Of a stretch of 64,000 nt of DNA, positions 63,190 to 64,000 are shown piece by piece. The stretch covers positions 124,001-188,000 of the forward strand of contig NZ_JACCFG010000002.1 in NCBI RefSeq assembly GCF_013416555.1, given 5' to 3'. The notes below the pieces were generated by a model. The model ran no database searches. It was not told where the DNA came from and saw only the letters and a program-made list of their open reading frames with translations. The position numbers and the translations under genes were made by a program. This stretch comes from Sphingomonas sp. R-74633 (GTDB lineage: Bacteria > Pseudomonadota > Alphaproteobacteria > Sphingomonadales > Sphingomonadaceae). Numbering within the stretch: position 1 is the stretch's first letter; every line of letters begins with the position of its first letter.

Positions 63190-63875
63190 CCGTTATTGGT
63201 ACGGAACAGCGTCTCGGCGGTGTGCTCGACCGGGGCCGCAGGAGCGTCCTCGCCAGTAGCATCGGCTTCGCGTGCCGCGGCGGTGCGCTCGGCGCGGAGC
63301 TGTTCGATCAGCGCCTCGCGGTCGCCTTCCAGGCGGGTGTCGGTCGGTGCCTCGATGCCGGCGGCCTTGGCGGCCTTGGCGACAAGCGCATCGAGCTCGC
63401 GCTGGCTGGTGAGGCCGAGCGTCACCGGATCCTTCGGCGTGATGTTCGCGATGTTCCAGTGGCTGCGGTCACGAATCGCGGCGATCGTGGTGCGGGTGGT
63501 GCCGATCAGCTTGCCGATCGCGCCGTCCGAAATCTCCGGATGGTTGCGCAGGATCCAGGCGATGCCGTCCGGCTTGTCCTGGCGCTTCGAGACCGGCGTG
63601 TAGCGCGGGCCCTTGGTGCGGCGGACCTGCTCCGGGCCCTTGAGCATCTTGAGGACGTAGTTCGAGTCCTTCTGGCCCTTCTCGATCTCGTCCATCGTCA
63701 GTTCGTGCGCGCGCACCGGATCGCGGCCGGTGAGCTTGGTCGCGGCGGTGTCGTCGGCGATCGCCTGGACCTCGAGGATGTGCAGACCACAGAACTCGGC
63801 GATCTGCTCGAAGGTGAGCGAAGTTTGCTCGACCAGCCAGGAAGCGGTCGCATGCGGCATCAGCGGCTGGGCCAC
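63186..63875 (-). CDS. trcR: DUF1013 family regulator (TrcR-type)
   Basis: The 229-residue protein matches DUF1013, found only in alphaproteobacteria and named by annotation pipelines as the cell-cycle transcriptional regulator TrcR. Segments TASWLVEQTSLTFEQIAEFC and DGAIGKLIGTTRTTIAAIRD are helix-turn-helix-like, with GIAWILRNHPEI between them. The C-terminal ~60 residues are acidic and disordered. With ctrA and cpdR it makes a third cell-cycle-associated gene in this window. The name is from recollection, not a search. Confidence 0.88.
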   Translation of the reverse strand: MAQPLMPHATASWLVEQTSLTFEQIAEFCGLHILEVQAIADDTAATKLTGRDPVRAHELTMDEIEKGQKDSNYVLKMLKGPEQVRRTKGPRYTPVSKRQDKPDGIAWILRNHPEISDGAIGKLIGTTRTTIAAIRDRSHWNIANITPKDPVTLGLTSQRELDALVAKAAKAAGIEAPTDTRLEGDREALIEQLRAERTAAAREADATGEDAPAAPVEHTAETLFRTNNG

Positions 63876-63887
63876 TTACAGTCTCCA

Positions 63888-63919
63888 GAAATAGAAAGGG
63901 CCGCCCATCACGGGCGGCC
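63888..63919 (-). terminator. Rho-independent terminator on the minus strand
   Basis: GGCCGCCC/GGGCGGCC (63899-63906 and 63912-63919) with a 5-nt loop is followed on the minus strand by TTTCTATTTC. It would end the gene that runs in from beyond 64000. Confidence 0.82.
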
Positions 63920-63934
63920 TGTAACGGCGCTGAC

Positions 63935-64000
63935 TTAATGCCAGAAAGCGGCGGGGGCAAGGAAGAAGCGCGCGTTATGCCGCAGCGCGATCTCCATATA
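63935..64000 (-). CDS. C-terminal fragment of an unknown gene at the window edge
   Basis: On the minus strand a 21-residue frame (MEIALRHNARFFLAP within it) ends with TAA at 63935, followed within 16-50 bp by a terminator. That supports a real gene whose body lies beyond the window. The product cannot be named. Confidence 0.4.
   Translation of the reverse strand, partial: YMEIALRHNARFFLAPAAFWH

Overview
The window looks like a chromosomal segment of a sphingomonad alphaproteobacterium (Sphingomonas or a close relative). It is GC-rich throughout. It carries the alphaproteobacterial cell-cycle genes ctrA, cpdR and a DUF1013 (TrcR-type) regulator, a PhoK-type alkaline phosphatase typical of Sphingomonas, a SapC-family protein, an N-degron Bpt transferase, and short genes packed on both strands with many 4-nt start/stop overlaps. 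No plasmid, phage, transposase or CRISPR element was seen. The assignment to Sphingomonas is an inference from gene content.

Layout. 1-3.5 kb: the str operon on the minus strand (rpsL, rpsG, fusA, start of tuf). 3.5-9 kb: bactofilin, a DUF4142 lipoprotein, a GFA-family protein, a lower-GC gene broken by a frameshift, a DUF3140 protein and two membrane proteins. 9-12.4 kb: the E3 (lpd) and E2 (pdhC) subunits of pyruvate dehydrogenase with a thioesterase between them. 12.5-21.8 kb: stress and envelope genes, RNA and translation repair genes (ArfB, RluA-type), methionine sulfoxide reductase, WrbA and pirin beside a LysR regulator. 21.8-27.8 kb: ctrA with a remarkable promoter, HPP and amidohydrolase genes, ilvA, a 600-bp gene-free region rich in repeats and methylation sites, then bpt. 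28-31 kb: a three-gene ATP-grasp/alpha-E/transglutaminase-like operon. 31-36 kb: DsbD-like protein, phoK, VOC protein, beta-helix protein. 36-45 kb: valine catabolism (isobutyryl-CoA dehydrogenase, enoyl-CoA hydratase, 3-hydroxyisobutyryl-CoA hydrolase, mmsB, mmsA), with a polysaccharide deacetylase, an AraC regulator and a fatty-acid hydroxylase. 45-50 kb: a BtuCDF-like ABC importer, a soluble chemoreceptor-like protein, kdsA. 51-64 kb: tRNA-Val, cpdR, formylglutamate amidohydrolase, cytochrome b561, SapC, FAD-linked oxidase, DEAD-box helicase with a thioredoxin and DUF1289 protein, GST, dienelactone hydrolase, an HxlR-controlled acyl-CoA dehydrogenase/arylamine N-acetyltransferase pair, and the DUF1013 regulator.

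Most notable signals. Two dense clusters of GANTC (CcrM methylation) sites accompany TTAACC CtrA half-sites, one upstream of ctrA and one in the gap before bpt. The transglutaminase-like protein of the ATP-grasp operon lacks the expected catalytic cysteine. Ribosomal protein S12 has arginine at position 88, the residue that gives streptomycin resistance in other bacteria. Two families of intergenic repeats are present: five paired-palindrome REP-like elements and two copies of a 35-nt sequence joined to a GC hairpin. Candidate operators lie in front of mmsA, in the HxlR intergenic region (two copies 22 bp apart) and in front of pirin-wrbA.

All functions are from reading motifs; no database search was run.
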